Shown here: piece after piece, positions 46,191-57,396 of the stretch
Layout of the letters: each line of letters begins with the position of its first letter
Position numbering within the stretch: position 1 is the first letter of the stretch
Source of the DNA: Berberis thunbergii
Lineage: Eukaryota > Streptophyta > Magnoliopsida > Ranunculales > Berberidaceae
Reading direction: 5' to 3'
Assembly (NCBI GenBank): GCA_003290165.1
Contig: QNQO01010678.1
Location: 53,883 to 117,882 of the forward strand
Length of the DNA stretch: 64,000 bases
The notes under the pieces: model-generated
Told to the model about the DNA's origin: nothing
Databases searched by the model: none
What the model saw: only the letters and a program-made list of their open reading frames with translations
Program-made: the position numbers and the translations under genes

Positions 46191-46659
46191 TGGTTCGATT
46201 TTGATGGAATCCTGTCAATAATTTTGTCACAAATCAAACATGTGTTTTGTTTCCCCTGTAGAACTCATGCTCTATTCTTCATCAGATTTGGGAATTTTGA
46301 AGATTTTGCCCTTACTCTTGTTCATCTCTTTTAATTAGTTTTTTCTGTATTGTCATTGAATTTGGGTTGTTTTGAAGAACACCGTGAAGTTGGTTTCACC
46401 AAGGTTCTAAAAATATAATTTGTGGCTCATTATTTACTTATGAGTTTAGATGCTCATCATTTGTTTCATATGGTTAACCAGCCCAAAACCCTACTCATGT
46501 TTTTTCATTTCATGTTACAGACTTTGGAGAGGTAGTTCATAGGAAATAAGAGATCGCGAGGTATTTTTGTATCTTTGGTGCGAACAAATTGCCTAGCTTT
46601 TTTGGAATAGCCAGACTTTTTAGTTAGTTGGTAACTACCCTTTCTGTTCTTTGACAGTA

Positions 46660-47541
46660 TTTAACATATAGTATAATTGTAAAACTGGGTGCCATTTTTA
46701 GTTAATTGTAGGCATGAATTGTATTCATTGTAAAATTGGGTGTCATTCTTAGTTAATTGTAGGCATGAATTGTATGCATTGTAAAACTGGGTGTCATTTT
46801 GTATATTGAAGCTTATCTGAACTATAATACCGAATGTTAATCTGTATTTTAAGCACAAATTGATATGTATGGGACTACTTGATATGTATGGGACTGCTTC
46901 CAAGGTTCTAAAAATATAATAATTTTATCTTGTAAGCTTCTATTTTTCTTTTCTTGTACTTTTTAATAAATCATATCTTTCTATTATCTTTTTTATTTTA
47001 TAAACTATCTAGTTTGATCTTACAGTTAATCCCCAAGTGTAAACCAAGAAATTGGCTTGAGGCTGTATCAATCTCTATTATAGTTTAGAGAATTTATGTA
47101 TTGTACTGCATGTTTTGTATGTCGTTTCTATTGCTTCTCAAGTTTGTGCTTGTTTATTGGTACTGGAGATGTTAATTTCTTAGCAAGAGAAGGGGTGATC
47201 ACTTATGTTTACATGACTACATCAATCTCCGTATGTAATTGTCAACCAGACCTCTTGTTGTGCTTACTCTTATTTAGCCATAATACTGCTCCTACTTCAT
47301 GCATTGCTCAGTGATGATATATAGCCTCCACATAGAAGAAAAACTATATGGAATAGTTGCACATATATATTGCATATACCAAGAAAAACTATATGGAAAA
47401 GTTTATAAACTATCTAGTTTGATCTTACAGTTAATCCCCAAGTGTAAACCAAGAAATTGGCTTGAGGTTGTATCGATCTCTAGTATAGTTTAGAGAATTT
47501 TTGTATTGTACTGCATGTTTTGTATGTCGTTTCTATTGCTT
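46660..47541 (+). repeat. Direct repeats inside the MULE-2 left part
   Basis: A unit of about 135 bp (AAACTATCTAGTTTGATCTTACAG ... TGTCGTTTCTATTGCTT) occurs at about 47000-47137 and again at 47406-47541, nearly identical. Upstream, three copies of a 60-base unit (TGTAAAACTGGGTG.CATTTTTAGTTAATTGTAGGCATGAATTGTAT) lie at 46675-46800. Confidence 0.85.
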
Positions 47542-47632
47542 TAGTTTAAAAATAAATTGGACCGACTTTACCAAAGTAGGTAATTATGCATCTATGTTTT
47601 AACTGTTGTATATTATAACACATATTTCAGGT

Positions 47633-50078
47633 ATGGATAGTGTAGAAGATAATGAATGTATGTTGGTGGAAGAATCTGTAAAAGATATGAGGAAACCCCA
47701 TGATGGGATGGAATTCGACAACCTTGATGATTTCAAACGTTATTATCATGATTATGGTAATAAAAAGGGATTTCCAGTGAAAAAAATGACTATTGAAAGA
47801 GATTGTGATGGAAAACCTATATTCATTCAGTTTTCATGTGGTCGGGCTGGGAAGCAACAAGGTCATGGGAAAAATGTATTCGGATTGCATGGGTCGACCA
47901 AATGTGGTTGTAAGGCTAAGATTAGAGGTCATATACGAATTGATGGAACAGTTTCAGTGAAAAGAGTTACCCTTGATCACAATAATGACTTAAGCCCTGG
48001 TAAATCAAAATTTTATCTAAAGGATAGATCTATGAGCTCGAATATGAAAATGAGGCTGAACTTTAATGATAAGGCATGTATTAGACCAACTAAGAGTTAT
48101 TCGACATGTGTGGTTGAAGGTGGTGGGCATGATAATTTGCCATTTTCCCAAAAGATTGTTACAATTATTTGGGCAAAATGAGGAAGTTGAGACTTGGTGA
48201 GGGGATGCGATGGCACTTCATAACTACTTCCAAAAAATGCAAGCTAATAATGTTGATTTCTTTTATATGATGGATTTGGATGATGAAGGTAGGTTGAGAA
48301 ATGTTTTTTGGGCTGACGCATGGAGTAGGGCAGCTTACAAGGAGTTTGGGGATGTTGTTACTTTTGACACTACATACTTGACAAATAAGTATGAGATGTC
48401 ATTTTCTCCTTTTGTTGGGGTGAATCATCACAGTCAGTCAGTTCTTTTGGGATGTGGATTTATATGTGGTGAGATGATTGAAGAATTTGTGTGGCTTTTT
48501 CAAACTTGGCTCGTGTGTATGAATGGCAATGCTCCGTCTGCTATAATCACTGATCAAGATAGGGCAATGAAGAGGGCCATTGAAATTGTATTTCCCAGCA
48601 CACGACATAGATGGTGCTTGTGGCATATCATGAAGAAGTTGCCTGAAAAGCTATCCGGTTGCAATGAATATGAGGCGATCAAGTATGGAATGCAAAGAGC
48701 AGTTTATGATTCCCTGTCTCATGATGAGTTTGAAGAAAATTGGCATGGTTTTATAGATAAATATAATCTGCATGAAATGACTGGTTATGTGGATTATACT
48801 CAGAAAGGATGCGTTGGGTGCCAACATTTCAAAGAAATACTTTTTGGGTGGGGATGTCTTCAACTCAAAGGAGTGAAAGCATGAATGTTTTTTTTGATGG
48901 TTATGTAAATTCGAAGACCACATTGAAGCAATTTGTAGAACAGTATGAGAATGCACTACGAAGTAAAGTCCAAAAGGAAGTTGAACATAACTTTAAATCT
49001 TTTAGCCGAACGATTCCTTGCATTACTCCTTATGCAATAGAGAACAAATTTCAAGATGCCTATACTATAAAGAAATTAAAGAGTTCCAAGAAGAGATAAC
49101 AGGGGAATCTATGTTGTAGAATTGTCGGTGAAGTTATGGATGGGGGTGGCTGTCAGTTGCACACTATTAAACAAGACTTGGTGATAAATGATATGCAACG
49201 ATCGGTGCATTTTATAGTCTCTTTAAATGTTGACGACTTCGCAATCAAGTGTAATTGTCAATTGTTTGAGTTCAAGGGGATCTTATGCAGACATGTATTG
49301 AAAGTCTTGTTTGAAAGAGAGATTCATGTCATACCTGATAAGTATGTTCTTCGAAGGTGGAGGAAAGACGTTAGGAGGGCTCATACGAAGGTTAAGATTG
49401 TTTATTCAAATTGGGGATTGAAGCCTGAAAATGTGCGTTTTGAAAACATGTGCAATGCCTTCTATGAATTGGATGACTTCGCTGCTAAGGATGACAATAA
49501 GACATGCCAAGTTCAAGAATGGATCATTCTGAAGCTGGACCAACTTAAAAATGTTGGTTGTGACGACCATGTTGATTCACAGAGTTATTTGGAAGTGGGC
49601 ACTACTACTTCTAGTCCTGGCATTCAGATTCGTAGTCCATTAGCGGTTCGTAGTAAAGGACAACGGTCTAATTCAAGGTTGATATCCAAAGGCGAAAAGA
49701 TATGTAAAAGGATACAAAGAAAAAAAAGAATGACACACAAAAAATCAGGCCATTGACACAAATCTGATATGTTTTGCAATGTGTTTTATGAATGTATATT
49801 TTCTTAAGTCAAGAATAGTGATTTTATTTACAATTGTCATTTGTAGGGTTTAGAGTGTATGCCTTATGTTATGCCTCGTGAAAGCAATGTGATGCCTCAC
49901 GATTTACAACCTGGAAGAATTGATCAATTCTACTCGATCATCTCACAGGTAAATATTTTGTACTTTGTATGTTTATCTTTGTAGGGTTTATTTGTTTCTT
50001 ATTAATCTTGTTTATTATTTATTGTTGCAGCTGTCAGGTTCAAGCAACGAGATGGAGTATACAAACTATACGTTATGA
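47633..50078 (+). pseudogene. FAR1/FHY3-related MULE transposase, MULE-2 copy, frameshifted
   Basis: Starts at ATG 47633 (MDSVEDNECMLVEES) directly after a TTTCAG acceptor. The FAR1 zinc finger spans about 47730-48010 (YYHDYGNKKGFPVKK, TKCGCKAKIRGHI, LDHNNDLSP). The catalytic domain spans 48210-48960 (VTFDTTYLTNKYEM with the first Asp, AIITDQDRAMKRA with the second, TQRSESMNVFFDGY with the Glu). The SWIM finger KCNCQLFEFKGILCRH is at about 49250, and a nuclear-type basic tail (QRKKRMTHKKSGH) ends exon 1 near 49756. Small exons follow at about 49847-49948 and 50031-50078. Frame breaks lie near 48181, 48805 and 49090. The two copies share the same gene plan and the same type of tail, so they come from one family. 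A self-mobile function is lost. Confidence 0.88.
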
Positions 50079-50169
50079 CCAGGTTGGTTAATCTTGTTTA
50101 TCTTCATTACCTACTTTTGTTATATTGTTCAATGTGTTTCAGCCTCTTTGAATGTTATAGTGACGGTGA

Positions 50170-50275
50170 TTCTAAATGGCGAGAAAACGAGCGAGGAAAC
50201 AGGTGAGGGAGGGGGGTGTGACCCTCAAACCCCCCCTCCCTCGCCCGTTTCCTCGCCGCCTAGAACGACTCTATA
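50170..50275. repeat. GC-rich foldback, 26-bp stem
   Basis: GCGAGGAAACAGGTGAGGGA and following G run at 50191-50216 pairs with 50231-50256, 24 of 26 positions identical to a perfect palindrome, with a 14-base loop. Outer bases (TTCTAAATGGCGAG / GCCGCCTAGAA) extend the pairing. The GCGAGGAAA core resembles the MULE-2 terminus, so this may be a tiny Mutator-type MITE inside MULE-2. Confidence 0.8.
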
Positions 50276-51384
50276 GCTAAGTTGATCAGTTGAAATTCAC
50301 AGCTGATATACTAACAATATGAATTTATTAAACTGATTGTTTGTGGGCTGGAGCTGTATGGTCTGCAAATAGTTCATTTGCATAGTCTATGATATATTTA
50401 GATTTTGTTTAAGTGAATGTTATATAATGTCAATGAAAGGATTAGCTTAATTGCTCTCATAATCAACTGGTGATTTGTAGTTATGGGAGGCAGATCAACG
50501 ATAATCTTCTAGTCTAAATGAGAAATGCAAATAGTTCATTTGCATCGAGTCTTTGAGCTTTTCACTTTTGCATTGATCTCTACAGTCTTTCAAGATTTAC
50601 TTACATAGTTGAATCTTTACTATCCATATACTTTGGATGAACACCCCTCTCTACATTTGTATGCATTTGTTTATAATCAAATAATTTCAGGAGAACACCC
50701 CTCTCTACAATTGCTTCCAGCTAGTTTGGATTTTATGTTTTTTTTTTCCTCTAATTGATTGGTGAAAGGGGTTTCTTTTATTCAAATTTTAGTATTTCTA
50801 GATGATCAAGCTTAGAGAATTTTTTTCGCAACCGGTTTCATTTTTATATGTTGTCAGTCATCTAGGCTTCTTGTTTAGAAACCTTTGACATGCACATCAT
50901 TATTGGAATTCTCAGAAGTAATTAGGCTTTAGTGTGTTGTAGCGCGGTGTTTATTGTATGAAGCTTCATGTGTTCTATGGGTAGTGTGGCATGTGGGGGG
51001 GATTTGCCGGCTCTCTAACTTGGGTGTTAGGTTGGGTGCAGAGAAATGAATGTAATAGTTATGGGATCTACTGGTGGAAAGGAGAGTGACTACTTGGATG
51101 GCAAAATTGTTTTCTAAGGAGGTAGATTGGTTTCTTATGCTATATATTATAGGTCTCTATTTTTTGTGACGAAAGTAGGTGTCCATCAAACTGGACTTAA
51201 GGGTTCCATGCTCTAGGTGATCATGTGTTCCTTGTTAAATGCATAAATAGTTTGATCAACTGTGAATAGATGAACCAATAACCTTGTGATCAGAGTTGCA
51301 TAGCACTTTACTGATTTATTCTCTGTTGAAATTTCTTGTAGTTTCACTTGCATCACCTTATTGCATGCAGGAAGTCAGCCAATT
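50276..51384. other. MULE-2 interior without recognised gene
   Basis: AT-rich. Contains repeated AACACCCCTCTCTACA (50640 and 50695). No coding family recognised. Confidence 0.4.
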
Positions 51385-51452
51385 CATCGAAGGCATTGCA
51401 CAAACTAGATTGGATGATGCATGAGTTCAGGGTACCTTCACTCACTGAATCG
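51385..51452 (+). pseudogene. NAC-domain transcription factor fragment
   Basis: One open block reads LDWMMHEFRVPSLTESAPQ. This is the highly conserved subdomain D/E border of NAC transcription factors (family form KTDWMMHEFRLPSLTES), closest in style to FEZ-like members. It is preceded by a degraded exon start after a GCATGCAG acceptor near 51370. The rest of the NAC domain is absent. It lies between the two MULE-2 genes, in the same relative place as the NT-C2 fragment in MULE-1. A chance match over 17 conserved residues is very unlikely. Confidence 0.75.
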
Positions 51453-52395
51453 GCGCCACAATGGGATAGTTTGTTATTATGGTGCTGTTTTGAACATGGC
51501 AGTTTTTTTGTTATTTTTGGTGCAGTTTTTTTGAACATAGCAGCTTTTTTGAACATAGCAGCCTGTGGATGAAATTTATAAGTAGCAAAAGTTGTGAAAT
51601 TTATAAGTAGCAAAAGTCGTCAAGCTTTTTTTGGTGGCCAAGCTTTTTCGTGCATTGTGAAATTTATAAGTAGCATAAGTTAACACAAATGAGGCTAATC
51701 CATTCTCATAAGGTGCTTTGACAGGCATGTGGATGAAAAATAATACTGAAGTCTAGTAGGTAAATTCCACGGCAATGAATAAGTGTTTCACTAGTCCAAA
51801 AACTCCTAAAGTGCATGATTTCATACACAACTACACATGACTAGCTAGACTTCACAGGAAAGCAGAAATCTTTATGGTGTTCCTTTCCCAATCTTCAACA
51901 AATACATCACAGAAACATGACATGCACTCAATTGCAGTCATCCAAAATTTGAGTAAACCCTCTTCCTTATATCTTGGTAGAGAAAAGGGAGGAAGGGGGA
52001 GACTATAATTCACCATACTCATTGTAATACCCTAATCCAGGTGATAAACAAAACAAACATAATCCTGAAAACATACTGCTTTCTTAAAAATGAACCAAGT
52101 GTTTTTATTTTCCCAACATCTTCATATTGTACTACGTTCGAATTCACCATCCCCTACTGATCAATATTCATACTAACGAGTTGCTAGGCCAAATTCAGTT
52201 ATGTGCAAAAAAATCGTAGAAAGGTGCTCGAATACTATATGAACTGTATACTAGTATAAGAAATCAACACATCAGAGCACTAAACAAAAAAATGATCAAT
52301 TCAATAACAAAACTATAGAATATGTTACTAATTGTGCAAAAACAAAACTTATAAACATGATCATTATCCTTACATCAGAGCTGTCATATTACATT
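51453..52395. other. MULE-2 interior without recognised gene
   Basis: Contains three short direct repeats of GTGAAATTTATAAGTAGCA (51570-51680) and GAACATAGCAG(C/T)TTTTTTGAACATAGCAGC near 51500-51550. Otherwise no signal. Confidence 0.45.
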
Positions 52396-52790
52396 ACATC
52401 ATTCAGCTAAGGACTTAAAAATAAATAGTACAACTAAGATTGTTGTACATATTATCAAAGTATTGATTAAGTCCCTCGTAACAGCCCAAGGATTGTTGTT
52501 TCCTTGGGTGTCATTTGTTTGATAATTGGATGGACCAGCTTCATCGTCAAAAACATGATCGTTATCCATGACATCTTGTTGCTGTTGAATTCCTCTGCAT
52601 CTTGTCTCGTCGCTTCTGAGCGAACCCACAATGCATACGCTTCTTCAACTTCAGTGACTGACCTAAACCCCTATAACAAGCACCCTATACTCTGATACCA
52701 CAGATAGACATGCTTGCCAGCTCAGGTATACTCCAGGTTGACGACCTCGATAGACAACATACGCTGTGAATGTCGTTCCTGCATTTGTTA
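52396..52790 (-). pseudogene. RNase H1 N-terminal (viroplasmin-like) domain protein with C-terminal hydrophobic tail, MULE-2 copy
   Basis: On the minus strand, after an ACAAATGCAG acceptor, TFTAYVVYRGRQPGVYLSWQ and ACLSVVSEYR form the start of the domain. After a one-base loss comes GFRSVTEVEEAYALWVRSEA, then after another frame change an acidic, Gln-rich linker (IQQQQDVMDNDHVFDDEAGP). The tail is NNNPWAVTRDLINTLIICTT, continuing hydrophobic to FKSLAE and a stop. Y..V..GR.PG.Y.SW is the RNA:DNA-hybrid-binding signature of RNase H1 N-termini. No RNase H catalytic domain follows. The tail would span a membrane once with a very short lumenal or outside end. Two frameshifts but no nonsense codons disable it. 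It corresponds point by point to the MULE-1 gene at 24881. Confidence 0.78.
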
Positions 52791-52859
52791 ACAACTTTTT
52801 CATATATTTTTCTTCTATGTGGAGGCATACAATTATCACTGAGTAATGCATGAAGTAGG

Positions 52860-53804
52860 AGCAAAGAAATTTTTTTTTTTTGCTAAACACAGAAATGAAG
52901 AATGTTCACCACAAATCTAAAACCCATTTTTTCAAAATCCATAAACCCATCAAAATACTCTCTCAACACAAATTGAAATTTTTTTCCTAAACACAGAAAT
53001 GAAAAATGCTAAAAAATCGAAATTTTTTCAAAAAATGAAGAATGAAGTCCCAACTCGAAATTTTTTTTTTTGCTAAACACAGAAATGAAGAATGCTCACC
53101 ACAAATCTAAAACCCTATTTGTTCAAAATCCATAAACCCATCAAAATATTCTCCCCCAAATCAAAATTTTTTCGAAAAATGAAGAATGAAGTCCCAAATT
53201 GAAATTTTTTCTTTTTTGCTAAAACACAGAAATGAAGAATGCACACCACAAATCTAAAACCCCATTTGTTCAAAATCCATAAACTCATCAAAAATTGTCT
53301 CAAGACAGAAATGAAATCGATTTTTTTTTTTTTGCTCGATAGATCTAGTAGAAACCGTAGATATAGAAATCTCCAACAAGAAATCACACACAAAGAGTGA
53401 GAGAATGAGAGGAAAATAAACTAAAACAAAGGTAGAAGCTGTACCTTTTGGGAGAGGATATTCGTCTTCGAGAGGGAGGGACTGTCTCGGTCTCTGTCAA
53501 GCGTTTGAGGGAGAGCTTCGAAGCTTTACCTTTGGGAGAGGGTATTCGCCTTCGAGAGGGAGGGATTGTCTCGGTCTCTGTCGAGCGTTTGAGGGAGGGC
53601 TTCGTCGGCCTTCGTTGGGGGAGAGGGAGCTATTTTCTTCTCGTTTTTGTCTCTGTCGAGATGGAAATGGGGAGAGGGAGAGGTTCCCTCCTTTTCTCCC
53701 CCAAAATTTCGATTCCCTCATTTTATTTATTTATTTTTTGAAACGAGGCAGGAGCACGTGCGAGGGAGCATCCTCGCTATTTTCCTCGACAGTTAGACAA
53801 ATTG
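52860..53804 (-). repeat. MULE-2 right arm
   Basis: Inverted partner of the left arm. The block AACACAGAAATGAAGAATG ... ACAAATCTAAAACCC repeats about three times (52880-53280), and a 75-bp GA-rich unit (TTTGGGAGAGG.TATTCG.CTTCGAGAGGGAGGGA) is duplicated at 53446 and 53523. Confidence 0.85.
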
Positions 53805-53868
53805 ATTGAAATGACATAATATTAATCAATTATTTGAGCTCTATAGTATCTGGTCTAATGGAAACGGC

Positions 53869-54905
53869 TAGGGGTGGGCATCGGATGGAATGGAATAGAA
53901 TTAGATGGACCTCATCTCTATCCCATTCTGTTAACTTGAGATAGATCTCATCCCATTTCAAAGGACTCGGAACATGTTGGGATGAGCATGTAAACTTTAT
54001 CATGTGAGACACAATTTACCATCAAAATACCCTAACCCCCACCCAAGTAAAAGTTATTGCAAGGTACATGAGAAAATTATTTTGACATTTGGATGTGAAC
54101 CTTTTTAAAACATTAGGCCAGTTTGAATTGTATAAATGGCTTACTGCAATAATTGTTTTTTGTCATGTAATTACATTTTTACTTTTAACGTACTAGCAGT
54201 TGATAATTGTTCCAAGTTGTGTAGATAATTGGTTCATGTCAACTGGTTAGTTATATATCTGAGGTGATATATAGAGGATGACAGTAATTGCTTCATTGAG
54301 ATTTGAAGTCACATTTGCTTTTGTGCTTCGAATTTTGGAGATGGAATGCACTATTGTTAAGAAAGATGACACTTCCAGGACTGAGCACATTATGATGCCT
54401 TATAATTATATACGGTAAAACTAACAGTACATGCTATCAAAGGTGGACGTGGAGTTGGGAAAGAAATATCAAACACAATGCCCTTGAGAATATCTGAAGC
54501 TTCTGAGGCCAAAAAGCTCATCGACATTGCTAACTGTTTGTTAAGTGTATTAATGGGTTAGAATACTACATTATTGTCACGACTATTCAATTGATTTTAT
54601 ATATATATATATATAATTTTTTATATACAACTCATCAACCATTTCTTTTCCAAATTAGGGGCGTTAGTGAGTGAGTTGAGTAGTCAAACTCTATTCAAAT
54701 ATTAAAATTAAGTATAATAAATATTAAATAAATAAGTTCGAGACGGGATGGAATGAGCGGAATTTGAAAATCTTCATCTCAATTCCATCACACTCTAGAT
54801 CGGGACAGGACGAGATCGGGATGAGTTTGATCAATCCCAAAAATAATCGAAAATTCGGGACAAGACAGAAAAGATCAAAATCGCGAGATGAGATGCCCAC
54901 CCCAA
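53869..54905. mobile_element. hAT element, 1.04 kb, 8-bp TSD
   Basis: Begins TAGGGGTGGGCATCGG and ends GATGCCCACCCCAA, flanked by GAAACGGC at 53861-53868 and 54906-54913. An 8-bp duplication indicates the hAT superfamily. The empty site in copy 2 (39160-39180) has a single GAAACAGC. The interior is non-coding or decayed, so it is non-autonomous. Confidence 0.9.
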
Positions 54906-55478
54906 GAAACGGCTACTCATAAACCCGACTCGAAATTTATAATCACCTAATTACTTCGTTAAGGTGTTACCAATTTGTCTATATAGAGAATATAGTCATA
55001 TTGGCTCCCACAAGGGATTTTTTTTGTGTTTAATTACCAAGAAAACCCCACTTCGACCAGTGGCATGAAGAAGGGTTATATTTCAGTAAACTGTTGTTTA
55101 TTTCATTCAGAATTCATAATTCAAATTTTTGGTAAAAGTAAGTTAATTCTGAACTGAACACCTTAATGATGTTTTAGCGGTCTTAAAACTTTTACTCTAA
55201 TTAAAAATACAAACAAATAATCTGATATTATCATAATGTCTTCTCTATTTAAAAGCAATTCCAAAACTAGTGTTGCATTTGGTCGAATTAAGATTAATTG
55301 TGTTATGCAACTTGAGCAGCAATTCTCTATGAGATGAAAACAAATTGCTCATAACCATGTGTTGAATTTCCCCCAATTAATGTATGATCAACTTCATCAC
55401 CTGGATTAGGTCTTGAAGTCATTCCAATAAATGGATAAATTGCCAGAGCATATTTCATGGATGGTGTTCATCTTAATT

Positions 55479-55677
55479 GTCGAGAGAAATGGCGAGGAAA
55501 ACAGTGAGGAACCCCACAGGGGGTGAGGGCCATTCATTTCTCTCAAAATGTTGTATTTGAAACTTTAAAATGTGAGAGTTGTGTGTGCGTTGAAAATTCA
55601 AACAAGCATCCAAAGAGAGATGGACGGTCCCCCACTCCCCCTCCCGCTGTTTGGGGTCCCTCGCTGGTTTCCTCGAC
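55479..55677. mobile_element. MITE with MULE-2-like ends, 199 bp
   Basis: Starts GTCGAGAGAAATGGCGAGGA and ends CTCGCTGGTTTCCTCGAC, an imperfect inverted repeat resembling the MULE-2 terminus GTYGAGGAAAAtaGCGAGG. The copy-2 locus at 40948 lacks it. A target duplication is not evident. It may be mobilised by MULE-2-type transposase. Confidence 0.65.
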
Positions 55678-56003
55678 ACTTTGACGGGTTTGTTCCTAAC
55701 ACAATGAATTGTAAATGGGCCCTCTAAAGGCCGTACAATGAGGTAGGTCCTGACTCTTTTAGAGCCCACCAACAGATAAAAAGGCTTTGTCCAAAACCCT
55801 AAATGGATTGTCAGTTTTTTTTTTTTTTTGAATTTTCTACATTAAATATTGGCTGACTGAGCCATGTTGGCCATTAGAGTTTTTTGCAAGCTTTGTATAT
55901 TGAACCATTCAATGGCCCACATTGGTTCCCATTTCAGTTTTCACTATCTGGTTCAACCTTGTGCTAAAGGCAGCCAATATTGCATGCGGCTTTCTCACAT
56001 CAT

Positions 56004-56077
56004 CATTTAGGTTGAAAGCCATGGTACTGATACCTAAAGCAGTGAACCAAATACCTACTACAAGCCAAGCAGCTAGG
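56004..56077 (-). pseudogene. psbA: Plastid psbA (photosystem II D1) fragment in nuclear DNA
   Basis: The minus strand reads [20 protein letters not shown] followed by FNLN. This is the near-C-terminal part of the D1 protein of photosystem II (family [24 protein letters not shown]), with one Pro-to-Leu change. Only about 74 bases match; flanking codons do not continue psbA. It is a very small nuclear insertion of plastid DNA, non-functional. It begins where similarity to duplication copy 2 ends. Confidence 0.8.
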
Positions 56078-56149
56078 CCTCTGGGATTGTTGTTTGCAGT
56101 TGTTCCTCCTAGACCTATCCGGTTCTTCATCAGGTACTTCATGGCCTAA

Positions 56150-56882
56150 AAAAGAAATCGAAAAAAACTAACCCCCCGCCCCTCCCCACCCAAAAAAAAA
56201 AAAAATTGCAAAAAGCTTCTCTCCCCTCCTTTGATCTCTCGCACTTCTTGCTACGTGTCATCTCAAACTCGGCGACCAAACTTCACTTCCTTGCAAATGT
56301 TCGTCCTCTTCTTCATCTTCACAAAAACCCCAAATCGCAAAGGGAAATAGCAAAAATCCTTCGTCACCTCGTCCTCGTCCTCCTGCTCCTCCGCTTTTCC
56401 ATTTCTCCCTCCTCGGTTGCATTCCACTACATTTAAATTTTAACTGAAAAGAACGTATTTGATTTCATTAGATAAAAATGAAAGGGTTTAGTGAAGTTGA
56501 TAATGTTACAAATGAAGATTTTCAGGGTGAACATGAGGGTGAAAAAAATGGTCAATTTAAAGAGTAAGGACAATCAATTTCAATGGAGGTAATTTGTATT
56601 AAAAAAAATTTGACATCTGATTTGCATGTAAATTTTATTTGTATTTTTCAAAATACTTGATTGATTATTGTATGATGCATTGGTACATAAGCATTTCTAA
56701 TGGATGTAATAGATATAGAGATGCCTTTTAATGATGTTGAGAACCCAGAGACAAACCATTTATAAGTAACCGCCATTTTGTTGTTAAGTAAATTAAAATT
56801 TTAATCAATATATGAAACTAATTATAATTTGAATCATTATGCAGAATGTTGATTGAAGTTGTGACAATAACAATGAAAAGAT
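56150..56882. other. No gene recognised
   Basis: C-rich then AT-rich sequence upstream of the OTU-type MULE gene. A CTTCTCTCCCCTCC leader-like stretch at 56215-56400 may be its 5' untranslated region, but no start is certain. Confidence 0.35.
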
Positions 56883-57396
56883 TAGGGGTGGGCAAGAATC
56901 CTGATCCGTTTTGGTATGGTTTCGAATCGCTTAAGACCAGGACAAATCAGTCTACACTATTTTTATCCCGGTTCCAATCCCAAACTGGGACGAAACTGAT
57001 TTTAAAGAAAATAATCCCGAACCGTTTCAGTTTGTCCCGGTTACTATAGCACTTCATATCTAAATCCAAGCCCAGTTATTAGCAAACCAAGCCCAACCCA
57101 ATGTTTTACCAAAACCCAACCCAATGCCAAAACAAACACATGAGATGATTAATGAGAACAATAGTCAAGTCCAAAAAATGATGAAATGAATCTTTTTGGG
57201 CTTCTAGTAAATCAAGCCCAAAAAAATTGGCTGGCTAAATTAGAAAATGAACAAAACGGGTAGGCATGATCCCGACCCGGACTGTCCCAGTCCAATCCGG
57301 GCCATCCTAAAAAAAGAGGTTTTCCTGACTCGGACTATTCCCGATTGACTGAACTGGGACTGGGATAGGCCTCAATCCGGACCGTGCCCACCCCTA
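56883..57396. mobile_element. hAT-type MITE, 514 bp
   Basis: Begins TAGGGGTGGGCAAGAATCC and ends CCGTGCCCACCCCTA. The presumed 8-bp duplications GAAAAGAT (56875-56882) and AGAAAGAT (57397-57404) agree at 6 of 8 positions. The interior repeats GGGAC/GTCCC-rich phrases (CCCGGTT, CCGACCCGGACTGTCCC). The terminus matches the hAT elements at 33684 and 53869. Confidence 0.75.

Larger units (their letters stand above)
45508..53804. mobile_element. MULE-2: complete Mutator-like element, 8.3 kb
   Basis: Flanked by a perfect 9-bp duplication ATTGAAATG (45499-45507 and 53805-53813). Ends share AATTT(A/G)TCTAACTGT(T/C)GAGG and then AAAA..GCGAGGATGCTCCCTCG as inverted repeats. The arms are about 0.7-1 kb (45508-46190 and 52860-53804) with an A-rich/GAATGAAGAA-type repeat inside. 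Cargo: FAR1/MULE transposase on plus (47633-50078), a NAC gene fragment near 51385, and a viroplasmin-domain gene on minus (52396-52790). The two genes converge as in MULE-1, although the terminal sequences differ. It inserted between the tRNA-Lys and block Z3 of duplication copy 3. Confidence 0.93.
53805..55990. repeat. Segmental duplication, copy 3 (block Z3)
   Basis: Continues the unit interrupted by MULE-2. Matches Z1 and Z2 at ATAATATTAATCAATT..., TAATCACCTAATTACTTCGTTAAGG, TTGTCTATATAGAGAATATA and the 55260-55470 and 55760-55970 segments. It carries its own insertions (hAT 53869-54905 and a MITE at 55479-55677) but lacks those of copy 2. Confidence 0.8.

Noticed and set aside
55922..56149. 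75-codon plus-strand frame over the psbA fragment
   Set aside because: Antisense shadow of the psbA match; only the minus strand gives a known protein.
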